Notes: generated from the letters alone by a model not told the origin. A stretch of DNA of 64,000 bases from Sphingomonas immobilis (GCF_030580995.1 NZ_JAUQSZ010000012.1:107501-171500); one strand, 5' to 3'. Positions 35,768 to 43,755 are shown, counted from the first letter of the stretch. A program made the numbers and translations.

Positions 35768-36348
35768 GCACCTTGCTCGCTTTCCACGGCGTGACCGGCG
35801 CGCGCGGCGGACGGACCTTGTTCGAGGGGCTCAGCTTCGCGCTTCGAGCCGGGGAGGCAGCGCTGGTGACGGGGCCCAACGGCGTCGGCAAGTCGAGCCT
35901 GATCCGCATCGCCGCCGGTCTGCTCGCACCCGCCGCCGGATCGGTCGAGACGGGCGCCCCGCGTGCGCTGATGGCGGAGGCCCCCGCGCTCGACCAGGCG
36001 CGCAGCCTTGGTGATGCGCTCGCTTTCTGGGCCGCGCTCGATGCCGTGCCCGATGCGTCTACGCGTGTGGAGGAGGCGCTCGCCGCCACCAGCCTCACGC
36101 CCATCGCCGACGTGCCGGTGCGGCTGCTCTCGACCGGGCAGCGGCGCCGCGCCGCGCTCGCCCGCGTCGTCGCGAGCCGCGCGTCCGTCTGGCTACTCGA
36201 CGAACCCGCCAACGGCCTCGACATGGCCAGCGTCATCGCGCTCGAAACGCTGATGGCGCAGCACCGCGCGGACGGTGGCGCGGTGCTGCTCGCGACGCAC
36301 CTGCCGGTCGCGCTCCCCGGCGCGCAGACGATCGTGCTCGCACCTTGA
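35764..36348 (+). CDS. ccmA: Heme exporter ATP-binding protein CcmA
   Basis: A 194-residue ABC ATPase of cytochrome c maturation system I. Walker A is GPNGVGKSS, the signature is LSTGQRRRAALARV and Walker B is VWLLDEPANGLD, with the TGQ form typical of CcmA. CcmA with CcmB releases holo-CcmE. The start GTG overlaps the preceding stop. Other ccm genes are not in the window. Confidence 0.93.
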   Translation: MSTLLAFHGVTGARGGRTLFEGLSFALRAGEAALVTGPNGVGKSSLIRIAAGLLAPAAGSVETGAPRALMAEAPALDQARSLGDALAFWAALDAVPDASTRVEEALAATSLTPIADVPVRLLSTGQRRRAALARVVASRASVWLLDEPANGLDMASVIALETLMAQHRADGGAVLLATHLPVALPGAQTIVLAP

Positions 36349-36989
36349 GCCCGCTGCTTACCCTCGTCGCGCGCGACGTGCGGGTTGCCTGGGGCGAGGG
36401 CGGCGCGGTCTATCCGGTCGCCTTCTTCCTGCTGACGGCGATCCTGTTCCCGTTCGCGATCGGCCCCGATACCGCCCTGCTCGCGCGCGTCGGCGGCGGG
36501 GTGATCTGGGCCTCGGCCCTGCTGGCGGCGCTGCTGCCGGTCGAGCGGCTGGTCGGGCCGGACGCGTATGGCGGCACGCTCGATCAACTCGCGGTGCGCG
36601 GCTACAGCATGGCGCTGGTCGCCGCCGCGAAGCTCGCCGCGCACTGGCTGAGCTTCGCGCCGCCGCTGATGCTGGCCGCCGTCATCGCCGCCGGGCTGCT
36701 GGGACTGTCCGGCGAAACGCTGCTCAAGGTCGAGATCGGGCTGCTGATCGGCACCCCCGGCCTCGCCGCGCTCGCGGTCGCCACATCGGCGCTGGTCGCG
36801 GGGCTGCGCGGCGCGGGGGCGGTGGCGGGGCTGGTGATGCTGCCGCTCGCCGTGCCGCTGCTGATCTTCGGGAGCGGATCGCTGGAAGGCGGCGCGGGCG
36901 CGCTGAAACTGCTCGGCGCGGTCAGCCTCGTGCTCGTCGCAGGCGCGCCGTTCGTGGCGGGCGCGGCGATGCGCGTGGGAATGGAATAG
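36345..36989 (+). CDS. ccmB: Heme exporter membrane protein CcmB
   Basis: A 214-residue integral membrane protein with six predicted helices, partner of CcmA. Recognisable parts are VARDVRVAWGEGGAVYPVAFFLLTAILFPFAIGPD near the start and GGTLDQLAVRGYSMALVAAAKLAAHWLSFAPPLM, both typical of CcmB. It starts with TTG overlapping the ccmA stop (TTGA). No ccmC follows; the next gene is on the other strand. Confidence 0.92.
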   Translation: MSPLLTLVARDVRVAWGEGGAVYPVAFFLLTAILFPFAIGPDTALLARVGGGVIWASALLAALLPVERLVGPDAYGGTLDQLAVRGYSMALVAAAKLAAHWLSFAPPLMLAAVIAAGLLGLSGETLLKVEIGLLIGTPGLAALAVATSALVAGLRGAGAVAGLVMLPLAVPLLIFGSGSLEGGAGALKLLGAVSLVLVAGAPFVAGAAMRVGME

Positions 36990-36992
36990 CCG

Positions 36993-37469
36993 CTATTTGC
37001 GCGCGATCGTCACCCGCGCGACGTTGGAGCGCGCATCGCCGTACGTGACCATCACCTCGTAATCGCCGGGCGGCAGTTGCGCGGGGAAATAGCGTTGGCC
37101 GTCGAGGACAAAATATTCCTCCGACACCGAATAGCGATACATCTTCGGATCGCGCGGCTTCTTCGGCTTGGTCACGACCGGCTCGTTCGGCCCATCCATC
37201 ACCACGACCGGGCCCGCGACGGGATCGAACTTCGTCTCGCCCGCCCCGCGCACATGCACGACCATCTTCGTGTCGAGCAGCGGAAACGTCGGCAGATGAT
37301 AGTAACCGCAGATCGGCAGCTTGAGCGTCTCCGCGCGGCGGATCGTGATGCGCTGCGGAATGTTGATGGCGATGCCGCGCCAGTCCTCGTCCTCGACACG
37401 CGGCGAGCAGACGCCCGCCGTCTGGCTGTCGTACGGCACCTTGGCGAAATCCGGCGGTATGAAGTCCAT
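36993..37469 (-). CDS. 158-residue protein of a putative effector module
   Basis: Third gene of a minus-strand trio. No signal peptide or membrane helix. The sequence appears beta-rich (IAINIPQRITIRRAETLKLPICGYYHLP ... GDYEVMVTYGDARSNVARVTIARK), with the end resembling an immunoglobulin-like or C2-like beta-sandwich. A central LDTKMVVHVRGAGETKFDPVAGPVVVMDG may bind a surface. Possible roles are an immunity or delivery partner of the upstream 590-residue protein; this is inferred from order only. I recognise no family. Local G+C is lower than in ccmB next door. Confidence 0.6.
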   Translation of the reverse strand: MDFIPPDFAKVPYDSQTAGVCSPRVEDEDWRGIAINIPQRITIRRAETLKLPICGYYHLPTFPLLDTKMVVHVRGAGETKFDPVAGPVVVMDGPNEPVVTKPKKPRDPKMYRYSVSEEYFVLDGQRYFPAQLPPGDYEVMVTYGDARSNVARVTIARK

Positions 37470-37486
37470 GATCGTTTCCTATACCG

Positions 37487-39259
37487 TCAGAAGCCGCGGC
37501 CGAGATCGACCTTTTTCATCGCCGGCGCGCAATTGGCGCAGAATTCGTTGTGGCCGTTGATGGTTCCGAACATCACGCAGATCGAGGCGTTGGTGTTGGG
37601 CGTCGTCGCGTAATTGGCCTCGCCCGCAGGCGCACCGTTGAAACAATGCGGCCCGGCATGACCGTGGCCGGTATATTGCGTCGCGACCTTGTCAGGCTGG
37701 ATGCCGGTGCCGGCTGCGACCATGTGGACCTTGTGGCCGATCTCGTGGATCGCGGTGCCGGCCTGCTCGGCCAGCGTCTGATCCTGCCAGATCGCGCGCG
37801 TGCAGACGCAGATGTTCGCAGCACCCCCGAGCGCGAGCCCCGCGCGCCAGCGATCGACCAGATTGACGTGAACCGTGATCGTGCCGGTGCCGGCGGGAAG
37901 GCCGGACACGTCGATCTCGAGCGATTGCGCATCGTCGGCGGCCGTACCCGGCGCGACCTTGTCTGGCGGAATCGGGATGGCGGCAGGGCGCGGACGGCCG
38001 GGGGCCGGGCGGTTCGCCTGGTAGCTCGCCGAGACGAACCAGCTCTCGCCCGTGACGATCTTCTGCCAGAGCGAGCGCGTATCGAGGCCGTCGCCCGGCA
38101 AGAGGCCGACCGCCGTGGTTTCCATGAACGCGGAGCCCGCGCTGGGGCCGACCGGGACATTGGTCATCACCTGCGGCTTGTTGGGATTCTTGACCGCCAG
38201 GAAATCCGTAAAGGTCAGGCGCAGCAGGTACGGTGCCTTGGTCGAGGCCTTGGCATCGCCCGCGATCGCGGCCGTGACGTTGTTTTCCAATATGGTCTGC
38301 TCCGCCCGGCTGCCGATATTCTCCTGATGCGCGACCGGCAGGTCGGGGAGCTTCTTCATGATCATGTGATGCTTGGCGAACTCGGCCTCGACCGCGCTGA
38401 AATCGCTGAGCGCGTTGGCAAGGCCGGTCATCGGCAGGGCGACGTACCAGAACAGCCGCTTGGTGGTGATGATGCCGGTCATCACCACCTGCTTCTTGTC
38501 ATCGCGCGCCTCGATCTGGAACTGGTAGCCGCCGCCCGCGACGAGTTGCGCCGCGGTGATGATGCCGACGCCGTTGCGCACCGATCCGCTCGTCCAGGTC
38601 TTGCTGCTCGCCTTGAAGTGCGAATTGCGCGTTTCCTCGTGATTCGCGCCGGTCGTATACGCCGGCGACATGCCGGGCGTCTGGACGATGCGCCACTGGA
38701 ACCCGACGTTCACCGGCTTGTCGAACTTGACGATGAAGCGCGGATGGATGCCGAGCCGGTCGATATTGGGAATGTCGCTGTCGGGCAGCCATTTCGCGTC
38801 GCGCGGCAGATTCACATATTGCGTCGGATCGCTGATGATCGTCGCGTCGTCACCGTCGAGCCAATCGACCGAGACGATGTTGTAATCGTCGACCGGCGGC
38901 TTGGGCGGCGGTACGGGCGCGGGCTTCGGGGGTGGTGTCGGCCCCGGCGGCGGGGGAGTCGGGTGCGGCGGATCGCCGCCACCGTGCGGATCGATCGGCG
39001 TATGGCACGGCACCACAACACCGCCGCCAGGATGCGGACTGAACACGCTGGAGATGAGATCCCACGCCCATTCGATCACGCCGATGATCGCCTCGAGCGC
39101 CTTGTCGATGTAGCGGTTGGCCGCATCGAGCACCTTCATTCCCGCTGCGGCGGCAGCATCATAGGCGGCCTGCGCAGTGTCTGCGATCAGGTTGGCGGCG
39201 CGTTGCGCGGTGTCCGTCGCGGCGTTCCAGGCGTCGTTGAGCGTGTCCCCCCAGGCCAT
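37487..39259 (-). CDS. 590-residue multidomain protein with C-terminal zinc-peptidase-like domain
   Basis: Architecture by eye: residues 1-72 are Ala-rich amphipathic helices ending in a hydrophobic stretch (IIGVIEWAWDLISSVF); 74-125 are a Pro/Gly/His linker; about 126-275 look beta-rich; the middle to about 480 is unassigned; the C-terminal domain has HEIGH at 505-509 (HExxHxxH with His512) and Cys539, Cys561, Cys574 and Cys577 in PHC, CVMFG and FCANC. There is no signal peptide, so export would need a dedicated system such as a type VI or contact-dependent machine. No such machine is in the window. The 117-residue gene lies two bases upstream and the 158-residue gene 17 bases downstream, so the three form one operon. 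Peptidase activity is inferred from motif only. Confidence 0.65.
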   Translation of the reverse strand: MAWGDTLNDAWNAATDTAQRAANLIADTAQAAYDAAAAAGMKVLDAANRYIDKALEAIIGVIEWAWDLISSVFSPHPGGGVVVPCHTPIDPHGGGDPPHPTPPPPGPTPPPKPAPVPPPKPPVDDYNIVSVDWLDGDDATIISDPTQYVNLPRDAKWLPDSDIPNIDRLGIHPRFIVKFDKPVNVGFQWRIVQTPGMSPAYTTGANHEETRNSHFKASSKTWTSGSVRNGVGIITAAQLVAGGGYQFQIEARDDKKQVVMTGIITTKRLFWYVALPMTGLANALSDFSAVEAEFAKHHMIMKKLPDLPVAHQENIGSRAEQTILENNVTAAIAGDAKASTKAPYLLRLTFTDFLAVKNPNKPQVMTNVPVGPSAGSAFMETTAVGLLPGDGLDTRSLWQKIVTGESWFVSASYQANRPAPGRPRPAAIPIPPDKVAPGTAADDAQSLEIDVSGLPAGTGTITVHVNLVDRWRAGLALGGAANICVCTRAIWQDQTLAEQAGTAIHEIGHKVHMVAAGTGIQPDKVATQYTGHGHAGPHCFNGAPAGEANYATTPNTNASICVMFGTINGHNEFCANCAPAMKKVDLGRGF

Positions 39260-39260
39260 T

Positions 39261-39614
39261 TCAGCGCTTTCCGAGTTCGCGCAACAGCGTGATCGTGAAA
39301 TGCTTGAGCAGCTCGGCCTTCTGTTTCTGTGTCGTGTCCGCGAACAGGATCTGGCGCGCGCCGCGATAGCGCTCGACGAAATTGGTGCCGAGATGCCCTG
39401 CCGTCAACGCGAAGGCCGCCACCGCCTGTTCGCTCGTCATGCCATAGCCGCGCGCTTCCTCGCGCAACTGGCGGATGGTGGCGTGCATCTCCGGTTCCGG
39501 TTCCTTGGCAAGGCCCGGAACGGCCTGGCGCAGGAAATCGCTGATCTTCGCGATGAAGCGGCGATCTTCGACTTCGGCGAACTTGTCGGTCGTTTCTGTG
39601 GTGAGTTGCAGCAT
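39261..39614 (-). CDS. 117-residue helical protein, possible effector chaperone or adaptor
   Basis: Start MLQLTTETTDKFAEVEDRRFIAKISDFLRQ, then EARGYGMTSEQAVAAFALTAGHLGTNFVERYRGARQIL. This pattern (short N-terminal strand, 'F...RF...', a Tyr-Gly-x-x-S/T-E segment and a late 'IL') is like that of small proteins encoded just before large toxins in type VI-linked clusters, as I remember them; the match is not proven. The protein is all-helical, cytoplasmic and ends two bases before the large protein's start. Probable first gene of the three-gene operon; its promoter must lie in 39615-39721, an A+T-richer gap. Confidence 0.55.
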   Translation of the reverse strand: MLQLTTETTDKFAEVEDRRFIAKISDFLRQAVPGLAKEPEPEMHATIRQLREEARGYGMTSEQAVAAFALTAGHLGTNFVERYRGARQILFADTTQKQKAELLKHFTITLLRELGKR

Positions 39615-39721
39615 GTCTTGATCCGTCGCGCGAAGGACGCGCGCGACTTAACACGCGCTCCCCGGGATAGAAATATCTGATGCCGCTATTTGGGATAGTA
39701 TGGAAACGACTTGAGGAAGGT

Positions 39722-40585
39722 TCAGCGCTTCCAGCGCGCGAAGATGGCGGTCGGCAGCAGCAGCCCGCGCGCTTCCTCGCGCACCGCCATCTCGCCGACC
39801 TCGACCGTGCCGCCGAGATCGCCGAGCGCCTGCCGCACCACCTCGCCGATCGCCAGCGCCGACATGCGCACGGCATAGACGGTGAGGACGAGGAACTTGC
39901 TGTCGGCGTCGAGCAGCTTGCGGCAATCGGCGATCAGGCCGGGCAGCCCTTCCTCCAGCCGCCAGACCTCACCGTCGGGACCGCGCCCGAACTTGGGCGG
40001 ATCGAGGAAGATGCCGTCGTAGCGCTTCTCGCGCCGCACCTCGCGCGCAGCGAACTTGGCGGCATCGTCCACCATCCAGCGTATCGGGCGATCGGCGAGA
40101 TCGGAGAGGAAGGCGTTAGCCTTGCCCGCCTCGACCGACTTCTTCGACGCATCGACATGCGTCATTGCGGCGCCCCTGGCGGCCAGCGCCAGCGTGCCGA
40201 CGCCGGTATAGCCGAACAGGTTGAGCACGGAATCGCCCTCCGCCACCTGCTCGCGCATCCATGCCCATTGCGGCGCCATGTCGGGGAAGAAGGCGAGGTG
40301 ACGGAACGGCGTGTTCTGCGCGAGGAACAGCAATTCCTCCCAACGCACATGCCAGCCGCCGCGCGGCACGTCGCGCGAGAGGTGCCACTTGCCGCCGCCC
40401 TCCTCGTCCGACGCGCCGATGAAATCGCCGTCCGCTTCCCAGCTTTCGGAAGCCGGTGCCCACATTGCCTGCGGTTCCGGCCGGATGAAGCGGAAGCGGC
40501 CGTAGCGCTCGAGCTTGCGGCCGTGCCCGCTGTCGACCAACCCGTAATCGGCCCAGGGCTCGGCGATGAGAGTCGTCAGGTTCAT
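39722..40585 (-). CDS. Class I SAM-dependent methyltransferase (RlmI-like)
   Basis: A 287-residue enzyme resembling the methyltransferase part of 23S rRNA cytosine-5 methyltransferases of the RlmI type. Motif I is VLNLFGYTGVGTLALAARGA, and the segment FLDPPKFGRGPDGEVWRLEEGLP has the DPPK motif typical of these enzymes. The N-terminal PUA domain of full RlmI is missing. The ATG at 40585 uses AGGGTGAGGGTG upstream, sequence that belongs to an intergenic repeat. Target unproven. Confidence 0.82.
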   Translation of the reverse strand: MNLTTLIAEPWADYGLVDSGHGRKLERYGRFRFIRPEPQAMWAPASESWEADGDFIGASDEEGGGKWHLSRDVPRGGWHVRWEELLFLAQNTPFRHLAFFPDMAPQWAWMREQVAEGDSVLNLFGYTGVGTLALAARGAAMTHVDASKKSVEAGKANAFLSDLADRPIRWMVDDAAKFAAREVRREKRYDGIFLDPPKFGRGPDGEVWRLEEGLPGLIADCRKLLDADSKFLVLTVYAVRMSALAIGEVVRQALGDLGGTVEVGEMAVREEARGLLLPTAIFARWKR

Positions 40586-40683
40586 CACCCTCACCCTTCC
40601 GTCGCTTCGCTCCTCCCTCCCTCTCCCAGTGGGAGAGGGAAGGGGCCCGCCCGGCGCAGCCGGGTGGGAAGGGTGAGGGTGAT
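40584..40683. repeat. Inverted repeat joining thrC stop and methyltransferase start
   Basis: Perfect 17-base arms (ATCACCCTCACCCTTCC) lie at 40584-40600 and 40667-40683. Inside are smaller hairpins, one with CCCTCTCCC and GGGAGAGGG near 40617-40639 and one with CCCGGC-like arms near 40645-40664. The left arm supplies the ribosome site and the first bases of the methyltransferase ATG; the right arm reaches the last base of the thrC TGA. It looks like a mobile intergenic element now fixed in the gene borders. Confidence 0.8.
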
Positions 40684-42083
40684 CATTTCGCCACCGCCCG
40701 CTCGGCGATGTACGCCGTCACCGCCTCGAAGGTGCCGGGCAGACTCGCGTAGCGCTCTTCGCGATCGAACAGGTCGCCGATACGCGCGGGCAATGTCGGC
40801 CGCACGCCCGTCGCGCGCTCGACCGGCTCGCGGAACTTGGCGGGGTGCGCGGTCGCCAGCGTCACCACCGGCACGTCGGCCGGCAGCGACGCGCGGCGCG
40901 CGGCGGCGAGGCCGATCGCGGTGTGCGGATCGATTACCTCGCCTGCGTGCTCGCATGCCCAGCGCATCGCCAGCGACATCTCGTCGAGGTCGATCCGGTC
41001 GCTCGTGAACAGCGCGCTCGCGCCGTCGCGCTGCGCATTGGTCAGCCGCATCGCCCGCGTCGCCTCGAAGCCGAGCATCTGGCCCGACAGCGCAGCCCCA
41101 TCGCGCCCGCCGAGATCGAACAGCAGGCGTTCGAAATTGCTCGACACCTGAATGTCCATCGACGGGCTCGGCGTCGGCACCACGACCCCTTGCGAATAAT
41201 CGCCTTCGGAAAGCGCGCGGTGCAGGATGTCGTTGACGTTGGTCGCGACGATCAGCTTGGCGACCGGCAGGCCCATCTTCGCGGCCACATAGCCTGCGAA
41301 CACGTCGCCGAAATTACCGGTCGGCACCGCGAAGGCGACCGGCCGCTCCGGCGCGCCGAGGCGCACGGCGGCGTAGAAATAATAGACCACCTGCGCCATC
41401 AGTCGCGCCCAGTTGATCGAATTGACCGCCGACAGCGCGAACCGCGACGAAAAGCTGGGGTCGTTGAACATCGCCTTCACCAGCGCCTGCGCGTCGTCGA
41501 AGCTCGCATCCTCGAGCGCGATGTTGTGGACGTTGGGCGCGAGCACCGTCGTCATCTGCCGCCGCTGCACGTCGGACACGCGGCCCTTGGGGTGGAGCAT
41601 GAAGATATCGACGCCCGCGCGCCCCGCCAGCGCATCGATCGCCGCCGAGCCGGTATCGCCCGACGTCGCGCCGACGACGATGATGTGGCGCTCCGATCCG
41701 CTGAGGAAGCGTTCGAACAGCAGCCCGAGCAATTGCAGCGCGACGTCCTTGAAGGCGAGCGTCGGGCCGTGGAACAGCTCGAGCAGCCAGTGCTGGTGAT
41801 CGAGCTGGACGAGCGGCGTCACCGCGCCGTGCGCGAACCGCCCGTAGGCCTGGGTGCAGAGCGCGCGCAGGTCTTCGGCGGTCAGGCTGTCGCCGACGAA
41901 GGGCGTCATCACCGCGACGGCGGTGTCGACGTAGGACGCACCTTTCAGCGCCGCGATCTGCTCGGTCGTGAAGCTGGGCCAGCTTTCCGGCAGATAGAGC
42001 CCGCCGTCGCTGGCGAGCCCCGCGAGCGTGACCTGTTCGAAATCGAGGACGGGCGCATTCCCGCGCGTGCTGACATACTTCAT
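40683..42083 (-). CDS. thrC: Threonine synthase
   Basis: PLP enzyme converting O-phosphohomoserine to threonine, 466 residues. The N-terminal STRGNAPVLDFEQVTLAGLASDGGLYLPE is the family mark; the cofactor lysine is Lys112 in LAFKDVALQLLG, and the phosphate-binding region ATSGDTGSAA follows. Length fits the yeast-like/gram-negative class. It sits at the end of the cytochrome oxidase cluster, as commonly seen in sphingomonads, but a repeat separates it from SURF1, so it may have its own promoter. Confidence 0.96.
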   Translation of the reverse strand: MKYVSTRGNAPVLDFEQVTLAGLASDGGLYLPESWPSFTTEQIAALKGASYVDTAVAVMTPFVGDSLTAEDLRALCTQAYGRFAHGAVTPLVQLDHQHWLLELFHGPTLAFKDVALQLLGLLFERFLSGSERHIIVVGATSGDTGSAAIDALAGRAGVDIFMLHPKGRVSDVQRRQMTTVLAPNVHNIALEDASFDDAQALVKAMFNDPSFSSRFALSAVNSINWARLMAQVVYYFYAAVRLGAPERPVAFAVPTGNFGDVFAGYVAAKMGLPVAKLIVATNVNDILHRALSEGDYSQGVVVPTPSPSMDIQVSSNFERLLFDLGGRDGAALSGQMLGFEATRAMRLTNAQRDGASALFTSDRIDLDEMSLAMRWACEHAGEVIDPHTAIGLAAARRASLPADVPVVTLATAHPAKFREPVERATGVRPTLPARIGDLFDREERYASLPGTFEAVTAYIAERAVAK

Positions 42084-42149
42084 GGCAGGCGGTTAGCGGC
42101 GCGCGTGCGGCTCCGCAATGGTGCGGCTTCTAGCGTACACCCGCGCTCC

Positions 42150-42230
42150 CCGTTCGGGCTGAGCCTGTCGAAGCCCTGCGCTTACTTCGTGCGAAGAAGG
42201 ACAGCCCTTCGACAAGCTCAGGGCGAACGG
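42150..42230. repeat. Palindromic gene-end repeat, copy C
   Basis: 24-base arms at 42150-42173 and 42207-42230 pair with three mismatches. Its right half (42185-42230) is nearly identical to 11340-11385, so the two are members of one dispersed family. It lies four bases past the SURF1 stop, between that gene and thrC. Confidence 0.85.
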
Positions 42231-42233
42231 GGT

Positions 42234-42848
42234 CTAGGGTGTTCGACGCCGCCGCAACGCCACCGCGTAGATGATCGCGGCGATGGCGGCGAACACGAAC
42301 CATTGCACCGCATAGGCGAGGTGATTGTTCGGCACCGACGACAGATCGGCGGGCGGATTCGCGCCCAGCCCCGCGAGCGGCGGATCGGCGACGAGCATCA
42401 GCGTTTTCGGCGCGCCCCCGAACGCCGCCGCGATGATCGGCTGGTGATCGGGCGCGTACGCGAGGTAGCCGCGCACCACCCCGCCCTTCCAGTCCGGCTT
42501 GGCGGTCGGGCTGTGGCCGATGCCGATCTGCACCGCGAAGCCCGGACCTTCCGCGCCGGTGCGGCACTGGGCGATCTGACGCCAGCCGGGGCCGCCCTTC
42601 GCATCGTGCCCGCCCTCGTTGCTCCAGCTTACAGGCTGCAGGCAGAAGGCGGTGGCGCGGCGGAACAGCAATGTGTCGTCCGTTTTCAGGCGCGGGAAGG
42701 CGACGGCCGGCAGATCGCGGTTCTGCGCGAGGCGCACGATCAGCGCTTCCTTCTCGTGCCGGCGCTGGAGCTGCCACACGCCGAGCGCGATCATCGCCGC
42801 CACCGCCAGCGCGACGAGGATCGTGGCGAAGACGGGGATACGTTTCAT
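42234..42848 (-). CDS. SURF1 family cytochrome oxidase assembly protein
   Basis: A 204-residue protein with two membrane helices at its ends (about 5-23 and 176-196) and a periplasmic middle, as in SURF1/Shy1, which helps insert heme a in subunit I. The first helix ends with LGVWQLQRRHEKEALI, the conserved W-Q-x-x-R. The second begins HLAYAVQWFVFA, the conserved H-x-x-Y-x-x-x-W-F. Two cysteines (FCLQP, QCRTG) are in the loop. Coupled to the DUF983 gene by ATGA. Confidence 0.9.
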   Translation of the reverse strand: MKRIPVFATILVALAVAAMIALGVWQLQRRHEKEALIVRLAQNRDLPAVAFPRLKTDDTLLFRRATAFCLQPVSWSNEGGHDAKGGPGWRQIAQCRTGAEGPGFAVQIGIGHSPTAKPDWKGGVVRGYLAYAPDHQPIIAAAFGGAPKTLMLVADPPLAGLGANPPADLSSVPNNHLAYAVQWFVFAAIAAIIYAVALRRRRTP

Positions 42849-43255
42849 GGGCGGTCGGACGGCGCGATCCGCCCTTCGCGCGCCTTGTTGCGATATTCGG
42901 ATGCGAGCAGCGCCGCCTTGGCGATGCGCAACGACCACACCACGGCGGCGGCCGTCACCGGGATCCACAGCACGATCTGCAGCCAGATCGGTGGCGCGAA
43001 CTTGAGCTGGATGACGATCGCCGCCGCGACGATCACCGCGCCGAGGATCAGGATCAGGAACGCCGCCGGTCCGTCGCCGACGTTGAACTTCGACAGATCG
43101 AGGCCGCAGGCGCGGCATGTCGGGGCGAAGGCGCCGAAGATGTCCTTGAACAGGGTCGGCGCGCCGCAGCGCGGGCACAGGCCCTTCAGCGCGACGTCTG
43201 CGATCGCGGGTTCCGGCTTGCCTGCTTCGGGGGCGGGTTCAGGCGTTTCCGACAC
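42845..43255 (-). CDS. DUF983 domain-containing protein
   Basis: A 136-residue membrane protein with two zinc-ribbon CxxC pairs in the N-terminal cytoplasmic part (CPRCGAPTLF and CRACGLDLSKF), then GDGPAAFLILILGAVIVA and a second helix. DUF983 proteins occur in oxidase clusters of alphaproteobacteria and are presumed assembly factors, without proof of mechanism. The start region overlaps the end of the DUF3291 gene by 17 bases; the stop overlaps SURF1. Confidence 0.9.
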   Translation of the reverse strand: MSETPEPAPEAGKPEPAIADVALKGLCPRCGAPTLFKDIFGAFAPTCRACGLDLSKFNVGDGPAAFLILILGAVIVAAAIVIQLKFAPPIWLQIVLWIPVTAAAVVWSLRIAKAALLASEYRNKAREGRIAPSDRP

Positions 43256-43754
43256 ACCAGGGATCGGGCCAAAGAGAAGAAGCTTGATCGACCGGCGCTC
43301 CGCCGAGGCCGGGCGCGGGAAAGCGCGTCTTGAAGGTGAAGGCGTGGGGGCTCGGGCCGAAGCGTTCGAGCATCCAAAGCCGCGCGAGCGCGTCTGACAC
43401 GGTCGGGGTCTCGCCCGCCGGGATCCACCAGAGCGCCTGATACGCGCCCTCGAACCGCTCGAAATAGTCGCGACGCCTCGCCATCACCGGGGTATGCGCA
43501 CTGCGGTAGACGAAATCGAACAGCGCCTCGGCATCGGCCCAGACCGACATGTTCGGAATCAGCAGCGGATCGGGCGTCGCCTGAATGTCGGTGGCGTTGT
43601 TGCCCTCGCCCTTCAGCCGCCAGACGAAGCCCGGACTTGCTTCCGCCAGCGCGTTGATACGGTCGAGCGCATCGAAGAACGGCTGGACGCGCGGGTCTCT
43701 GGGCGGCGCAATCAGCCGCCCGATATTGACCTGCGCGAGGTGCCAGTCCGCCAA
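43239..43754 (-). CDS. DUF3291 domain-containing protein inserted in oxidase cluster
   Basis: A 171-residue protein with the DUF3291 start (ADWHLAQVNIGRLIAPPRDPRVQPFFDALDRINALAEASPGFVWRLK) and the segment LFDFVYRSAHTPVMARRRDYFERF. It has a dimeric alpha/beta-barrel-like (monooxygenase-related) look; function is unknown. A TTG at 43754, which overlaps the ctaE stop region, is chosen because it gives the family start directly. An ATG at 43829 would put 25 extra residues inside ctaE. It sits between ctaE and DUF983, where sphingomonads usually have no gene as far as I recall. Confidence 0.8.
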   Translation of the reverse strand: MADWHLAQVNIGRLIAPPRDPRVQPFFDALDRINALAEASPGFVWRLKGEGNNATDIQATPDPLLIPNMSVWADAEALFDFVYRSAHTPVMARRRDYFERFEGAYQALWWIPAGETPTVSDALARLWMLERFGPSPHAFTFKTRFPAPGLGGAPVDQASSLWPDPWCVGNA

Positions 43755-43755
43755 A

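Noticed and set aside
37550..39292. 580-codon plus-strand frame opposite the 590-residue protein
   Set aside because: The minus-strand frame has ordered domains, HExxH and cysteine motifs and fits operon spacing; the plus frame has Arg/Asp-rich shadow composition.
36993..39614. Prophage or integrative element origin of the three-gene cassette
   Set aside because: No integrase, tRNA, attachment repeats or phage structural genes flank it. Lower G+C alone does not show this.
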